Under the pieces are notes generated by a model. That model worked only from the letters and a program-made list of their open reading frames with translations, ran no database searches and was not told the DNA's origin. Position numbers and translations under genes: made by a program. 64,000 nt of DNA from Methylobacterium brachiatum. Its GTDB lineage: Bacteria > Pseudomonadota > Alphaproteobacteria > Rhizobiales > Beijerinckiaceae. The stretch is from positions 558,001 through 622,000 of the forward strand of contig NZ_JAJALK010000002.1 in NCBI RefSeq assembly GCF_020523825.1, given 5' to 3'. Every line of letters starts with the position of its first letter. The stretch's first letter is position 1. Shown here one piece after another: positions 9,533-20,150 of the stretch.

Positions 9533-10081
9533 ATGATGGATCTCCAAACCCTCGTCCTGAACGCGGATTATCGGCCGCTCTCCTACAATCCGCTCTCGCT
9601 CTGGTCGTGGAAGGACGCCTTCACGGCCCTGTTCCTCGACCGCGTCACCCTGGTGGCGAGCTACGACGTCGAGGCCCGCTCGCCCTCGCGGGCGCTGCGG
9701 GTGCCGAGCGTGGTGGCCCTGAAGAACTACGTGACGCTCGCGCGCAGCCCGGCCTTCACCCGCTACAACATCTACCTGCGCGACGGTTTCAGCTGCCAGT
9801 ATTGCGGCCTGCGGCTGCCCTCGGGCGGCCTGACCTTCGACCACGTGGTGCCGCGCTCCCGGGGCGGCCTGTCGAGCTGGGAGAACGTCGTGGCGGCCTG
9901 CTCGCCCTGCAACCTGCGCAAGGCCAACCGCACGCCGCAGGAGGCCGACATGCCGCTCGCGACCGAGCCCCGCCGGCCGACCCGCTACGAGCTGCATCAC
10001 CGGCAGCCCGAATTCGACCACCGCCAGTACCACCACACCTGGCTCGACTACCTGTACTGGGACAGCGAGCTGGAGAGCTGA
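9533..10081 (+). CDS. HNH endonuclease family protein
   Basis: The 182-residue protein carries an HNH nuclease domain with two zinc-ligand pairs. CQYCG is near residue 88 and CSPCN is near residue 125. Between them, LTFDHVVPRSRGG contains the catalytic His preceded by Asp, and WENVVAACSPCNLRK supplies the Asn. The N-terminal half (TLVLNADYRPLSYNPLSLWSWKDA) is the conserved alphaproteobacterial and cyanobacterial form of this family, whose function is unknown. These chromosomal HNH proteins are not obviously tied to restriction or mobile elements, and none is nearby here. ATG 9533 and 9536 are both possible starts. Confidence 0.9.
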   Translation: MMDLQTLVLNADYRPLSYNPLSLWSWKDAFTALFLDRVTLVASYDVEARSPSRALRVPSVVALKNYVTLARSPAFTRYNIYLRDGFSCQYCGLRLPSGGLTFDHVVPRSRGGLSSWENVVAACSPCNLRKANRTPQEADMPLATEPRRPTRYELHHRQPEFDHRQYHHTWLDYLYWDSELES

Positions 10082-10088
10082 AGCGGGA

Positions 10089-10361
10089 TCACCAAGCCGG
10101 CCCGCGGCGGGGCGGCTCGTTGTACATCGGGACGTTGTGATTGCGCGGCAGGTAGCCCCGGACGATCACGGGTGGCGGCACGGCCGACAGGTCGGGTCGG
10201 ACGCGGACCACGCGCCGGAGGCGGGGCGGATCGAAGTTGCGGTCCTCGGGCCAGGCGGAAGCCGGCGCGGGGATGAGGGCGAGCCCGGCGAGCAGGCCGA
10301 ACGTGAACGGTCGCAATCCCCTCGGGTCGAGCATCGGAAGCCTCCCGGCGCCGGGCCGCAT
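10089..10361 (-). CDS. small secreted protein of unknown function
   Basis: The 90-residue frame (or 81 residues if ATG 10334 is used) encodes an N-terminal hydrophobic signal (FTFGLLAGLALIPAPASA, cleavage after ASA). A short basic/Pro-rich mature part follows, including VRVRPDLSAVPPPVIVRGYLPRNH and ending in PPRRGPAW. I do not recognise the family. Its ATG 10361 overlaps the TGA of the upstream barrel gene as TGATG, suggesting translational coupling to that outer-membrane protein. Its stop is 7 bp from the stop of the convergent HNH gene. Confidence 0.6.
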   Translation of the reverse strand: MRPGAGRLPMLDPRGLRPFTFGLLAGLALIPAPASAWPEDRNFDPPRLRRVVRVRPDLSAVPPPVIVRGYLPRNHNVPMYNEPPRRGPAW

Positions 10362-11257
10362 CAGAACTTGACCGCCGCGCCGGCCCGGACCGTGTTCAGG
10401 TTGACCTTGTGCCCATCGAACTGACTGAACAGCACGTATTGATACTCGGCGCGCAGCAGGATGTTCGGCGTGATCGCGTATTCGAGACCGGCGCCGACCG
10501 TCGCACCGGCGACCACTTTGGTCTTCGATTGCGTCTGGATCGACGTGAACGGCGTGCCATTGTAGGGCGCGTTCGGATTGAAGCTCGTATAGCCGAAATT
10601 GGACACGTAGGTCGGTGTCCCGGCGAGGTTGGCGTTGTAGGCGGTGACGTCGAAGCCATAGTTCCGGTACATCGTCGTGTCGGCGATGCGCGCCCGGCCG
10701 ATCGCCAGACCGCCGGTCACGAAGGGCAGGATGTTGCCGAGAGCGTAGCCGGCCCGGGCTCGCAGCGTGCCGTAATCGTTGACGCGCGTGGCCGTGTATC
10801 CGGCCATATCGACTGTTTCGAGAATGTTCGAGGCGGTCTTGCTGCGCCCGAGTCCGTCGCTCGACACGCCCATCTTGCCGAAATTCGTGTAGTCGGCCTC
10901 GAAGCCGAAGACGAAGTCGTCGAACTGGACATTGTAACCGACGAAGGCGCCAAAACTCGTGTCGCCGACCCGCTTCGACGGAGGATTGAGAAGGGTCGAC
11001 GCACGAAACGTCGATTCGCCCGTCGTATCGTGAGAGTCCCGATAGATCAGGGGTTGCAGCGCGCCCTTTGTACCCAGCGCCGCGGACGTATACCCGCCAT
11101 GGCCACCCACGTAGACGCCGCTCCAGTCGACCACCGGGGCCGGGACCGGGTCGTAATCGGCGCCACGCAGGTAATCGTAGTCCAGGTCGGCGGCCCGGGC
11201 GGTGCTGGCGCCGCAGAGGCTGAGGACCGCCAGCAGCGGCAGGGTGACGGTACGCAT
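10361..11257 (-). CDS. outer-membrane beta-barrel protein, Omp25/RopB-like
   Basis: The 298-residue product has a clear signal peptide (MRTVTLPLLAVLSLCGASTARA, about 22 residues) and then alternating beta strands. VDWSGVYVGGHGGYTSA follows the signal, as in the Omp25/Omp31 family of Brucella and other Hyphomicrobiales. Landmarks are VGYNVQFDDFVFGFEADY, LRARAGYALGNILPFVTGGLAIGRA and the closing VRAGAAVKF with its terminal aromatic residue, the usual BAM signal. The mid-part (~residues 155-250) is Asn/Tyr/Thr-rich and likely forms surface loops. Members act as abundant structural or porin-like barrels. The substrate is unknown. Confidence 0.87.
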   Translation of the reverse strand: MRTVTLPLLAVLSLCGASTARAADLDYDYLRGADYDPVPAPVVDWSGVYVGGHGGYTSAALGTKGALQPLIYRDSHDTTGESTFRASTLLNPPSKRVGDTSFGAFVGYNVQFDDFVFGFEADYTNFGKMGVSSDGLGRSKTASNILETVDMAGYTATRVNDYGTLRARAGYALGNILPFVTGGLAIGRARIADTTMYRNYGFDVTAYNANLAGTPTYVSNFGYTSFNPNAPYNGTPFTSIQTQSKTKVVAGATVGAGLEYAITPNILLRAEYQYVLFSQFDGHKVNLNTVRAGAAVKF

Positions 11258-11450
11258 CGGGATCGTCCTGGAACTGCGAGACGGACGGCGGCTCGGGCCT
11301 CGATGCAGTGATAGTTGGGTAACCTTAAGCGTCCGTTATTTCGGGGTTCTTCGGAGATCCCGATTCGATCATCGCGACTGGGCCAGAACTATCCGACGGC
11401 CCAATGTTGCTCTGCGCCTTGCGATCGATGTCTGCCCCGGCGGCAGGACG

Positions 11451-11481
11451 AAAAAAAACGGCGCGGAGAGCATCCGCGCCG
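11451..11481 (-). terminator. rho-independent terminator of the second barrel gene
   Basis: In the minus-strand sense a 9-bp stem (CGGCGCGGA with its exact complement) and 5-nt loop are followed directly by eight T residues. It lies 28 bp after the stop codon at 11509. Confidence 0.9.
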
Positions 11482-11508
11482 TCGGCCGTCAGAGCGTTGG
11501 AAAGACGA

Positions 11509-12501
11509 TCAGTATTTGCGGACCAGCGGGCCGGGGATCGGCTCCGGCATCAGCGGCGGCAGCGGCGCCGCGACCAGGCCGCCGAGGTAGTAGCGCAGGC
11601 CGATCTTCACGTCGTGGGCCTCGATGTCCTTCACCTTGATCGGGCGCAGGGCCTCGGTGCAGCACGGCACGAAGCCGGCGCCGGTCTCGGCCTTGCCGAG
11701 GTTCAGGTAGCGATAGGCCACCTCGATCTTCAGGGCGTCGCTGACGTCGTAGGCCAGACCGGCATGCAGCGCCCAGGCGAAGCTACCGCTGGTCTTGCTC
11801 TTGTAGAACTTGCTGCCGCTGTTGGTGTTGTACACCGGGTTGCCGTTGTTGTCGTAGACCGGCGCATAATTGTAGTAGGGCTGGCCGCACTTGCAGTCGT
11901 AAATTGGGTTGCCGTAATCGTAGGCGTAGGTCGGGCTGGTGAACTGCTGGTTGGTCGAATAGCCCGAGATATGGTTGAAGGCGTAGCCGACGCCACCGCC
12001 GATGAACGGGGTGATCCCGTACCAGGTGCCGAGGTCGAAATACGCGTTGGCCAGCACCACCGCGGAATCGAAGTTGCTGGTCGACTTGTTGACCCCATAG
12101 GAGCCGAGGCCGTTGTCGAACTCGGGGCCCTTGTAATACTCGCTGCCGCGCAGGCCGGTGGAGTAGCGGTACTCACCGGTGACGTCGCCGCGCAGGAACG
12201 GGGTGAACTGGTAGCCGACGCCGACACCCGCGAAACCACCGCCGCCGATCTCGTTGCCGAACGACCGGTTGGCATCCGCGTAGCCGGTGTAATCGTAGGC
12301 CTCGGTGTATCTCGGGCGGGTGTAGACGCTCGCGCCGACATCGCCGCGCAGGTACCAGCCGCCGCCGACCTCGATCGGGGGCGGAGGGGGCGGGGGCGGA
12401 GGCGGGGGCAGCAGGTCCGCAGCAGCGGCTAGGCAGGGCGCGCCGACGCTCGCCGCGAGCGTCAGGCTACGCACCAAAGCGTTCAGCTTGGAGCGGGCCA
12501 T
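11509..12501 (-). CDS. outer-membrane beta-barrel protein with polyproline linker
   Basis: The 330-residue product has a signal peptide (~24 residues, ending in CLAAAA), then eleven consecutive prolines, then a beta-barrel beginning EVGGGWYLRGDVGASVY. Aromatic, alternating strands follow (GVGVGYQFTPFLRGDVTGEY, WYGITPFIGGGVGYAFNH, VSDALKIEVAYRYLNLG), ending VKIGLRYYLGG and a Pro-rich tail. A long Tyr/Asn-rich loop near residues 195-245 contains a CKCG motif and may be surface-exposed. Start ATG 12501 is chosen because GAAGGA lies 6-7 nt upstream. Similar proteins are common in Methylobacterium and Bradyrhizobium as Omp25-like barrels. The role is unknown. It is a separate transcript from the barrel at 10361-11257, given the terminator between them. 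Confidence 0.86.
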   Translation of the reverse strand: MARSKLNALVRSLTLAASVGAPCLAAAADLLPPPPPPPPPPPIEVGGGWYLRGDVGASVYTRPRYTEAYDYTGYADANRSFGNEIGGGGFAGVGVGYQFTPFLRGDVTGEYRYSTGLRGSEYYKGPEFDNGLGSYGVNKSTSNFDSAVVLANAYFDLGTWYGITPFIGGGVGYAFNHISGYSTNQQFTSPTYAYDYGNPIYDCKCGQPYYNYAPVYDNNGNPVYNTNSGSKFYKSKTSGSFAWALHAGLAYDVSDALKIEVAYRYLNLGKAETGAGFVPCCTEALRPIKVKDIEAHDVKIGLRYYLGGLVAAPLPPLMPEPIPGPLVRKY

Positions 12502-12724
12502 AAGGATTCCTTCACTGGACTCGTGTGCCGGAAGCTTGACATGCCGGCTCTGATGACGAGGCGAAGGATGGATCGAACGTCTTAAATCCGGCTTAACGTT
12601 AAATGTTAGCCTTGCCGGGCGCCTACAGCCTGGACAAGCCACAGCTCAGCAAAGGATTCGCCAGTCTTGGTCGCAGCACCCGGCACGATCGCGACACCCT
12701 TCGCCCACGGGCCGGGCTGAGCCG

Positions 12725-13057
12725 GTGCTGCCCGAGGACGTGCGCGCCCTGGCGCTGATGCTGCCCGAGACGGTGGCGGGCGCCCATCGCGGCAACCCGG
12801 ATTTCCGCGTCGGCGGCCGGGTGTTCGCGACCCTGTGGGTCGAGGAGGACCGGGTCGTGCTGCGCCTGGCGCCCGCCGACCAGGCCGAATTGTGCGAGGC
12901 CGAGCCGGACCTGTTCACGCCGCTCGACGGCGCCTGGGGCCGGCGCGGCTGGACCAATCTCGACCTCGACCCGTGCGAGGAGGAGACCCTGCGCGCCGCC
13001 CTGCTGGCGGCCTGGCGGTTCACCGCACCGGCGATCCTGCGCGCCGCCTACGCGTGA
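12725..13057 (+). CDS. MmcQ/YjbR family DNA-binding-fold protein
   Basis: The 110-residue protein matches the small MmcQ/YjbR (CyaY-like fold) family in length and landmarks. It has a helical start with LMLPETVAGAHRGNPDFRVGGRVFATL, then strands around DRVVLRLAPADQAEL, and a C-terminal helix after GWTNLDLD. The start is GTG 12725; no ATG is available in frame before the conserved region. Function is not established for the family. It is convergent with glmM and is followed by a hairpin repeat element. Confidence 0.83.
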   Translation: MLPEDVRALALMLPETVAGAHRGNPDFRVGGRVFATLWVEEDRVVLRLAPADQAELCEAEPDLFTPLDGAWGRRGWTNLDLDPCEEETLRAALLAAWRFTAPAILRAAYA

Positions 13058-13068
13058 GCGGTGAGCCC

Positions 13069-13122
13069 TCAGGGGCTCCGCCCCTGAACCCCGCCGAAGG
13101 GCCGCGGGCCCTTCGGGATCCC
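13069..13122 (-). repeat. stop-linked hairpin repeat (family A), copy 1
   Basis: Two hairpins sit between convergent mmcQ-like and glmM genes: TCAGGGGC/GCCCCTGA at 13069-13087 and a GAAGGGCC palindrome at 13095-13115, capped by GGGATCCC. In the glmM sense the element begins a few bases after the TGA at 13128. The same layout recurs at 18786, 30294, 50134 and 52851. It probably terminates transcription from both sides. Confidence 0.85.
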
Positions 13123-13127
13123 GGTCC

Positions 13128-14471
13128 TCAGGCCGCGACCTTGGTGACCGCCTCGACCACCTCGTCGACCACCTCGTTGACGAGGCCGCGGTCGTCGCCC
13201 TCGGCCATCACGCGGATCACCGGCTCGGTGCCGGAGGGGCGGATCACCAGGCGGCCGCCATTGCCCAGGCGGGCGCGGGCCTGGGCGATCGCGCTGACCA
13301 CGCTGTCCTGGCTCAGCGGCTCGCCGGCCCGGTAGCGGACGTTCTTGAGGATCTGCGGCAGCGGGTCGAAGCAGTGGCAGACCTCGCTCACCGGCCGGCC
13401 CTGGCGCTGCACCACGCTGAGCAGCTGCAGGGCCGCCACCAGGCCGTCGCCCGTGGTGGTGTAGTCCGACATGATGATGTGGCCGGATTGCTCGCCGCCG
13501 AGATTGTAGCCGTGCTCGCGCATGTGCTCGAGGACGTAGCGGTCGCCCACTGCGGTGCGGGCCAACGTCAGGCCGAGGCCGCCGAGGAAGCGCTCCAGGC
13601 CGAGATTGGACATGATCGTCGCCACCAGCCCCGGCTGGGTGAGCCGCTCGTCCTCCTGCCAGGAGCGCGCGACCACGGCCATCAGCTGGTCGCCGTCGAC
13701 CACGTGGCCTTTCTCGTCGACGATCAGCACTCGGTCGGCGTCGCCGTCCAGCGCGATGCCGATATCGGCCCGGCGCTCGCGCACCTTGGCGACCAAGGCC
13801 GCCGGGGCGGTGGAGCCGACGTCGCGGTTGATGTTGAACCCGTCCGGCTCGGTCCCGATGGCGATCACCTCGGCGCCGAGCTCCCACAGGGTCTCGGGGG
13901 CGACCCGGTAGGCGGCGCCGTTGGCGCAATCGACCACCACCCGCAGGCCGTCCAGCGTCACGTGCCGGGGCAGGGTGCGCTTGGCGAACTCGATGTAGCG
14001 GGCATGCACGCTCTCGATCCGCTTGGCCCGGCCGAGATCGGCGGAGCCCGCCAGCTTCGTGTGCAGCTCGGCGTCGATCAGCTCCTCGATCTCATGCTCG
14101 ATCGTGTCGTTGAGCTTGAACCCGTCCGGGCCGAACAGCTTGATGCCGTTATCCTCGAAGGCGTTGTGCGAGGCCGAGATCATCACCCCGATATCGGCCC
14201 GCATCGAGCGGGTCAGCATCGCCACCGCGGGGGTCGGCACCGGGCCGAGCAGCAGCACGTCCATGCCCACCGAGGTGAAGCCCGCCACCAGGGCGGTCTC
14301 GATCATGTAGCCGGACAGGCGGGTATCCTTGCCGATCACCACCCGGTGGCGGTGATCGCCGCGCTGGAACACCAGGCCCGCCGCCTGACCGACCTTGAGG
14401 GCGAGTTCCGGGGTGATCACCCCGTTGGCCCGGCCCCGGATGCCGTCGGTTCCGAAATACTTGCGCGCCAT
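13128..14471 (-). CDS. glmM: phosphoglucosamine mutase
   Basis: The 447-residue enzyme converts glucosamine-6-phosphate to glucosamine-1-phosphate, feeding UDP-GlcNAc for peptidoglycan and LPS. It opens with [10 protein letters not shown]. The phosphoserine loop is [13 protein letters not shown] (Ser near residue 100). The metal-binding loop is [12 protein letters not shown], and the C-terminal phosphate-binding loop is [15 protein letters not shown]. Length fits GlmM (about 445 residues). It closes the block pal-cpoB-tilS-ftsH-(tauE)-glmM, an order known from many alphaproteobacteria, here with a permease gene between ftsH and glmM. Confidence 0.96.
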   Translation of the reverse strand: MARKYFGTDGIRGRANGVITPELALKVGQAAGLVFQRGDHRHRVVIGKDTRLSGYMIETALVAGFTSVGMDVLLLGPVPTPAVAMLTRSMRADIGVMISASHNAFEDNGIKLFGPDGFKLNDTIEHEIEELIDAELHTKLAGSADLGRAKRIESVHARYIEFAKRTLPRHVTLDGLRVVVDCANGAAYRVAPETLWELGAEVIAIGTEPDGFNINRDVGSTAPAALVAKVRERRADIGIALDGDADRVLIVDEKGHVVDGDQLMAVVARSWQEDERLTQPGLVATIMSNLGLERFLGGLGLTLARTAVGDRYVLEHMREHGYNLGGEQSGHIIMSDYTTTGDGLVAALQLLSVVQRQGRPVSEVCHCFDPLPQILKNVRYRAGEPLSQDSVVSAIAQARARLGNGGRLVIRPSGTEPVIRVMAEGDDRGLVNEVVDEVVEAVTKVAA

Positions 14472-14605
14472 CAGGATCTCCGGTGCCGGGCCTCTCGCCC
14501 GGCCAACGCGGCGACAGAGTAGCCCGACAGAACTTAGCAGATTGGATTGCCCCGGGTGCTCCCCGACAAAGACGGTCGAAATGCGGCGTGACCCCGGGCG
14601 GGGCG

Positions 14606-15352
14606 CTACAGCACCCGCGGGAGTGCCGCCGCCAGCAGCGTGATCCCGGAGATCGTCAGGAGGCCGAGCACCACCCGGCGGAAGGCCGTCTCGCTCAGGC
14701 CGACATAGACCCGGGTCCCCAGCAGGACCGGGATCAGCATGGCGAGCAGCACCACGGCCAGCATCGGCAGCGCCGTGCGGGTCACGAGGCCCGAGCCGAG
14801 ATAGACGAGCATCGTGACGGCCAGCATCGTCAGGTTGAAGTTCTGGATGATCGTGCGCTGCACGTCGCGCTCGTAGCCGCGCAGCACGCACCATAGGGTT
14901 GGCAGCGTGCCGGTGAAGCCGCCGAGCCCGCCGAGCATGCCGCCGCTCATGCCGACGACGGCGTCCGCCAGCCGCCCGCCCGTGGTGATCCGCGGCAGGT
15001 CCTTGGCGAGCAGCATGGCCGGGCACCAGACCACCAGCAGGGTGCCGAGCACCACCTTGAACCAGTCGGCATTGAGGTGCGGCAGCAGGAACACGCCCAG
15101 CGGAATGCCGGCGAGCCCGCCCAGCACGAACGGGGCGAGGCGGGCCCGGTCGAAGCCCCGCCGGACCGTGACGGCGGCCACGACCTGGCCGGTGAGCGAC
15201 CCGGCCACCGCCAGGACGGCGGCGAGCTGCGGATCGATCACCCAGGCCCAGAACGACAGGGCCACCAGCCCGAAGGCGAAGCCCGACAGCCCCTGCACGA
15301 AGCCGGCGACCGCGGCCCCGAGGGCGACGACGAGATAAACGGACAACGCCAT
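14606..15352 (-). CDS. TauE/SafE-family sulfite/anion exporter permease
   Basis: This is a 248-residue, strongly hydrophobic protein with about eight predicted helices. It has the two-fold TauE layout: [26 protein letters not shown] near the N-terminus and a second half with [21 protein letters not shown]. Family members export sulfite, sulfoacetate or other small organosulfur anions, or import sulfur compounds. The substrate cannot be told from sequence. ATG 15352 is chosen over an upstream in-frame ATG because it gives the normal family N-terminus with a helix immediately after. Its place between ftsH and glmM is not part of the usual gene order. Confidence 0.85.
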   Translation of the reverse strand: MALSVYLVVALGAAVAGFVQGLSGFAFGLVALSFWAWVIDPQLAAVLAVAGSLTGQVVAAVTVRRGFDRARLAPFVLGGLAGIPLGVFLLPHLNADWFKVVLGTLLVVWCPAMLLAKDLPRITTGGRLADAVVGMSGGMLGGLGGFTGTLPTLWCVLRGYERDVQRTIIQNFNLTMLAVTMLVYLGSGLVTRTALPMLAVVLLAMLIPVLLGTRVYVGLSETAFRRVVLGLLTISGITLLAAALPRVL

Positions 15353-15703
15353 CGGGTGCGCGGCTCGGAAGATTCCCGTCCCGGTCTTTCCGATTCGCTG
15401 CCGAGATCCGAGCCTAAGGCCGAGCTTCCGGGGGGCGTTCACGGACAGGCGGAGCGGATTGTCATGCGGGGCGGCCCAGGACGGTCAGTCCGGATCTGGC
15501 CCCACGCCTTCCCTCCACGGCGCTCCATGGTGGTCACACATCGGTCGGCGCGGATCGCGACGTGCCCCCGGCTCCCGTGCGGGAGAGGGGACCCGCGCCA
15601 TATCAGGCGCTGTGACGTCAGATCATCGCGCAACGGGCCCGGCGCGGAAAAACCCAACGAAAAAGGGCGCCTCGCGGCGCCCTTCTCATCCTTCCTTTCC
15701 GGC
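15353..15703. other. intergenic region between ftsH and the TauE-type gene
   Basis: It contains the ftsH terminator at 15657-15684 and, near 15563-15590, an imperfect GC-rich palindrome (CTCCCGTGCGGGAG core). Related palindromes occur near 48590 and 63966 and resemble dispersed chromosomal palindromes. No coding frame is supported. Confidence 0.6.
15657..15684 (-). terminator. rho-independent terminator of ftsH
   Basis: In the ftsH sense the perfect stem GGGCGCC-GCGA-GGCGCCC (extended by AA/TT) is followed by five T residues, about 20 bp after the ftsH stop. Confidence 0.92.
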
Positions 15704-17626
<1,923 letters not shown>

Positions 17627-17704
17627 CGATCGATCCTTGGTGCGTGCGGCCCCCTAGACGGACACATCGCGCGGCTTTGCCGGTCCATCCGTGCACACCT
17701 CGCC

Positions 17705-17734
17705 AATGTAGGCGGGGGGGCCTTCGTTGCCAAG
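17705..17734 (-). promoter_or_regulatory. candidate RpoH-type promoter upstream of ftsH
   Basis: In the minus-strand sense CTTGGC (17734-17729) and CCTACAT (17712-17706) are separated by 16 nt, about 80 bp before the ftsH start. This resembles the alphaproteobacterial heat-shock consensus (CTTG, then a CYTATNT-like -10). ftsH is a known heat-shock gene in related species. The match is by eye only. Confidence 0.4.
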
Positions 17735-17773
17735 TAAGCCGGTCCCCCCTGCGGCGAGGGGAACATCTGTTCT

Positions 17774-18784
17774 TCAATCTGCCGCCCTGGAACGCCGGGG
17801 CGGCGCAAGGGTGAGGGTCACGATACCGGCGGCATCGGCGGCGACCAGGATCCCCGCCAGGGTCCGCCGGATCGGCTCCCGGCGGCGCAGGGCCGGAAGC
17901 AGCGCGTCGAGCACCAGGGATTCCAGGCGCTCCAGGCGGCGCGGCCCGGCGCCGGCCCGGGTCAGGGCGGTGTCGAGGCCGCGCAGGGCGAGGGCTTCCG
18001 GCAGGGCCGCCAGCGCGGCGCCGTCGAGGTGCAACGCCGCGGCGTCGGTATTCTTTGCCGGCAGAAGGGCCGCCGAGAGGGCCTGCTCGGCCGCGGCCCG
18101 GAGGGCGTCGTCGTCCCGGGCGGCCCGTTCGGCGAGGCGCGCGAGCCGCGCCGGGCTCAGGCCCTCGCGCTCCAGGGCGGCCCAGGTGGCGCGCAGGCGA
18201 GCCCGGGCGAAGCGCGGATCGGCATTGGCCGGGTCGCGGACATGCGGGATGCCGCGGGCCACGCACCAGGCCGTCAGGGTCGCCTTCGGCAAGGCCAGGA
18301 ACGGCCGCCCGAGGGTGATGCCGGGGGCGAGGGGGCGCTGGATCCGCATGCCCGCGAGCCCGGCCGGTCCGCTACCGGCGGCGAGCCGCATCAGCACGGT
18401 CTCGGCCTGGTCGTCCTGCGTGTGCCCGGTGAGCACGAGGCCGGCGCCGACCGCCTCGGCATGGGCGGCGAGCAGCCGATAGCGGGCGGCCCGGGCCGCG
18501 TCCTGCAGGCCGGTGCCGGGCTTCGGGCCGGCCCAGGTCAGGACCGCGTGCGGCAGGCCGAGCGCCCGGGCCGCCTGGCCGACGCCCTCGGCCTCCGGTC
18601 CGGAATCCGGGCGCAACCCGTGATCGACGGTGGCGACCTGCACCGAGGCGCCGAGCGCCGCGGCGGCGTGCATCAGCGCGCTCGAATCGGGCCCGCCCGA
18701 GACGGCGAGCAGCACGCCCCGGTCGGACCGGCCGAGCCAGGGTCCGAGGGCGCAGAGGACCGGATCGTCCGATGGACCCGTCAT
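17774..18784 (-). CDS. tilS: tRNA(Ile)-lysidine synthetase
   Basis: The 336-residue enzyme modifies C34 of tRNA-Ile(CAU) to lysidine so that it reads AUA. The ATP-pyrophosphatase loop LAVSGGPDSSALMH is near residue 28. TGHTQDDQAETVLMRL follows, and RPLAPGITLGRPFL is at the expected domain edge. Length fits the shorter alphaproteobacterial TilS without the long C-terminal domain. The frame continues upstream, but that part is the repeat element at 18786-18903, so ATG 18784 is taken. The repeat abuts this start and leaves no clear Shine-Dalgarno sequence. It lies between cpoB and ftsH as in other alphaproteobacteria. Confidence 0.94.
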   Translation of the reverse strand: MTGPSDDPVLCALGPWLGRSDRGVLLAVSGGPDSSALMHAAAALGASVQVATVDHGLRPDSGPEAEGVGQAARALGLPHAVLTWAGPKPGTGLQDAARAARYRLLAAHAEAVGAGLVLTGHTQDDQAETVLMRLAAGSGPAGLAGMRIQRPLAPGITLGRPFLALPKATLTAWCVARGIPHVRDPANADPRFARARLRATWAALEREGLSPARLARLAERAARDDDALRAAAEQALSAALLPAKNTDAAALHLDGAALAALPEALALRGLDTALTRAGAGPRRLERLESLVLDALLPALRRREPIRRTLAGILVAADAAGIVTLTLAPPRRSRAAD

Positions 18785-18785
18785 G

Positions 18786-18903
18786 GATTCAAAAGGTCCG
18801 AGACCTTTTGCGGGTGCAGGGCAGGGCCCTGCTGCCGGGCATGCCCGAGAATCGGGGCTCCGCCCCGACACCCCGCCAAAGGGCTGAGCCCTTTGGGATC
18901 CCG
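18786..18903 (-). repeat. stop-linked hairpin repeat (family A), copy 2, full form
   Basis: Four hairpins occur in a row: 18790-18810 (AAAAGGT/ACCTTTT), 18816-18832 (GCAGGGC/GCCCTGC), 18852-18868 (TCGGGGC/GCCCCGA) and 18876-18896 (CCAAAGGGCT/AGCCCTTTGG), ending in GGGATCCC. In the cpoB sense it starts directly after the TGA at 18905 and ends 1 bp before the tilS start codon. Here it separates two same-strand genes. Confidence 0.88.
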
Positions 18904-18904
18904 A

Positions 18905-19906
18905 TCAGGCCGAGCAGCGCGCGCGCTTCTGCTCCCGGACGACGCCCTGGCGGACGGTGCTGCCGGCATTGGGGAACTTCCGGTCGAGCTCGGCCAGGGT
19001 CGCGCAGGCCTGCTCGCGGGCCCCGAGGGCATTGAGCGTGACGCCGAGCTTCAGCATCGCGTCCGGCGCCTGGGACGAGCGGGCATAGTCGGTGGAGACC
19101 TTCAGGAACTGCTCGGCCGCCTCGCGGTTGCGGCCGCGGGCCAGGTAGCTCTCGCCCAGCCAGTAGGTCGCGCCGGCGACCCGGTTGTCGCGGGGATGCG
19201 ACTGGATGAACTGGCGCAGGCCCATCTCGGCCTGCTCGTACTGCTTGGAGCGGACCAGCTCGACCGCGGCCTCGTAATCGGCGGCCGGGTCGCCGGTCCG
19301 GGTGGCGGCCACGCTCTCGGCCGGTCGGGTCGCCGGGACCGGGATCGCGCCGGTGCGGGCGGGGGGCCGCAGGTCCACCGGCTCGTCGTAGCCGGGGGCG
19401 GCGCCCTCGGCGTCGGGATCCTCGTCCTCGATCGCGGCCCGGGGCAGAGCCTGCGGCCGGGCCGGCGCCGCCTCGGCGGCCTCCCGGGCCGGCAGGGGCG
19501 GGGAGGGCTGGGTGCTGCCGAGCGGCATCGGCGCCCCGGGGGCGCCGGGGGCCTGGGACGGGTCGAAGGCGTCGCCGCGCTTGCCCGGACGTCCGGCACC
19601 CGGATTGCCGCCATTGACCGCGCCGGCCGGAGCCGGCGCCGCCGAGGGAGCCGCCTTACCGCCGCCGCCCTTGCCCTCGTTCAGGCGAAACTCGACATCC
19701 TCCTGGAACTTGCGCAGCTGCTCTTTCAGCTGGCGGTTCTCATACTGGAGGGTCTCGATCTGCCCGGCCATGATCCGGGACTGGTTCTCAATGCGCCCGA
19801 GGCGCACCACCAGTTCCGAGGCGTCCTGCGCGGCGGCCGGATGGCCGAGGAGCAGGGCCCCGAGGATCGTCGTGAGCGCGAGGCGAGTGCGAAGACGGGC
19901 GGGCAT
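18905..19906 (-). CDS. cpoB: Tol-Pal system protein CpoB (YbgF)
   Basis: The 333-residue periplasmic protein has a signal peptide (MPARLRTRL, hydrophobic to ~25, cleavage after AAA). A short coiled coil follows (LVVRLGRIENQSRIMAGQIETLQYENRQLKEQ, ~30-75), which in CpoB trimerises. A long Pro/Ala/Gly linker (~90-200) leads to C-terminal TPR repeats (DYEAAVELVRSKQYEQAEMGLRQFI, then YWLGESYLARGRNREAAEQFLKV and DAMLKLGVTLNALG). CpoB links Tol-Pal action to peptidoglycan synthesis at division. ATG 19906 gives the normal leader; upstream in-frame sequence is not CpoB-like. It lies near pal but is separated from it by the inserted methyltransferase gene. Confidence 0.94.
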   Translation of the reverse strand: MPARLRTRLALTTILGALLLGHPAAAQDASELVVRLGRIENQSRIMAGQIETLQYENRQLKEQLRKFQEDVEFRLNEGKGGGGKAAPSAAPAPAGAVNGGNPGAGRPGKRGDAFDPSQAPGAPGAPMPLGSTQPSPPLPAREAAEAAPARPQALPRAAIEDEDPDAEGAAPGYDEPVDLRPPARTGAIPVPATRPAESVAATRTGDPAADYEAAVELVRSKQYEQAEMGLRQFIQSHPRDNRVAGATYWLGESYLARGRNREAAEQFLKVSTDYARSSQAPDAMLKLGVTLNALGAREQACATLAELDRKFPNAGSTVRQGVVREQKRARCSA

Positions 19907-20150
19907 GATGGGCTGCGGTCCGATGGAAGCGCGAGGCCCTATCAGATGCGCCGTTCCGCGGCAAAACTGCGGCGCGCTCCGGTCGGAGTCGGGGCCGCGC
20001 GCAGAGGTCCGGGCCGAACCGCAAGCCGCACGCCATCTTGGGCGCCTACGAGGTCGGTCCCTTCCGTGCTGCAGCGCGGGTTCTGCCCGGGGGTGCGCGA
20101 CCGCGTCAGACGTCGGCGCGCCCCGGGCGGAAGCCGCCGAGGTCGCCGAT

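Noticed and set aside
13128..15026. A 632-codon minus frame joining glmM to upstream sequence.
   Set aside because: GlmM starts normally at 14471; the upstream part overlaps the TauE-type gene in another frame and has low-complexity sequence.
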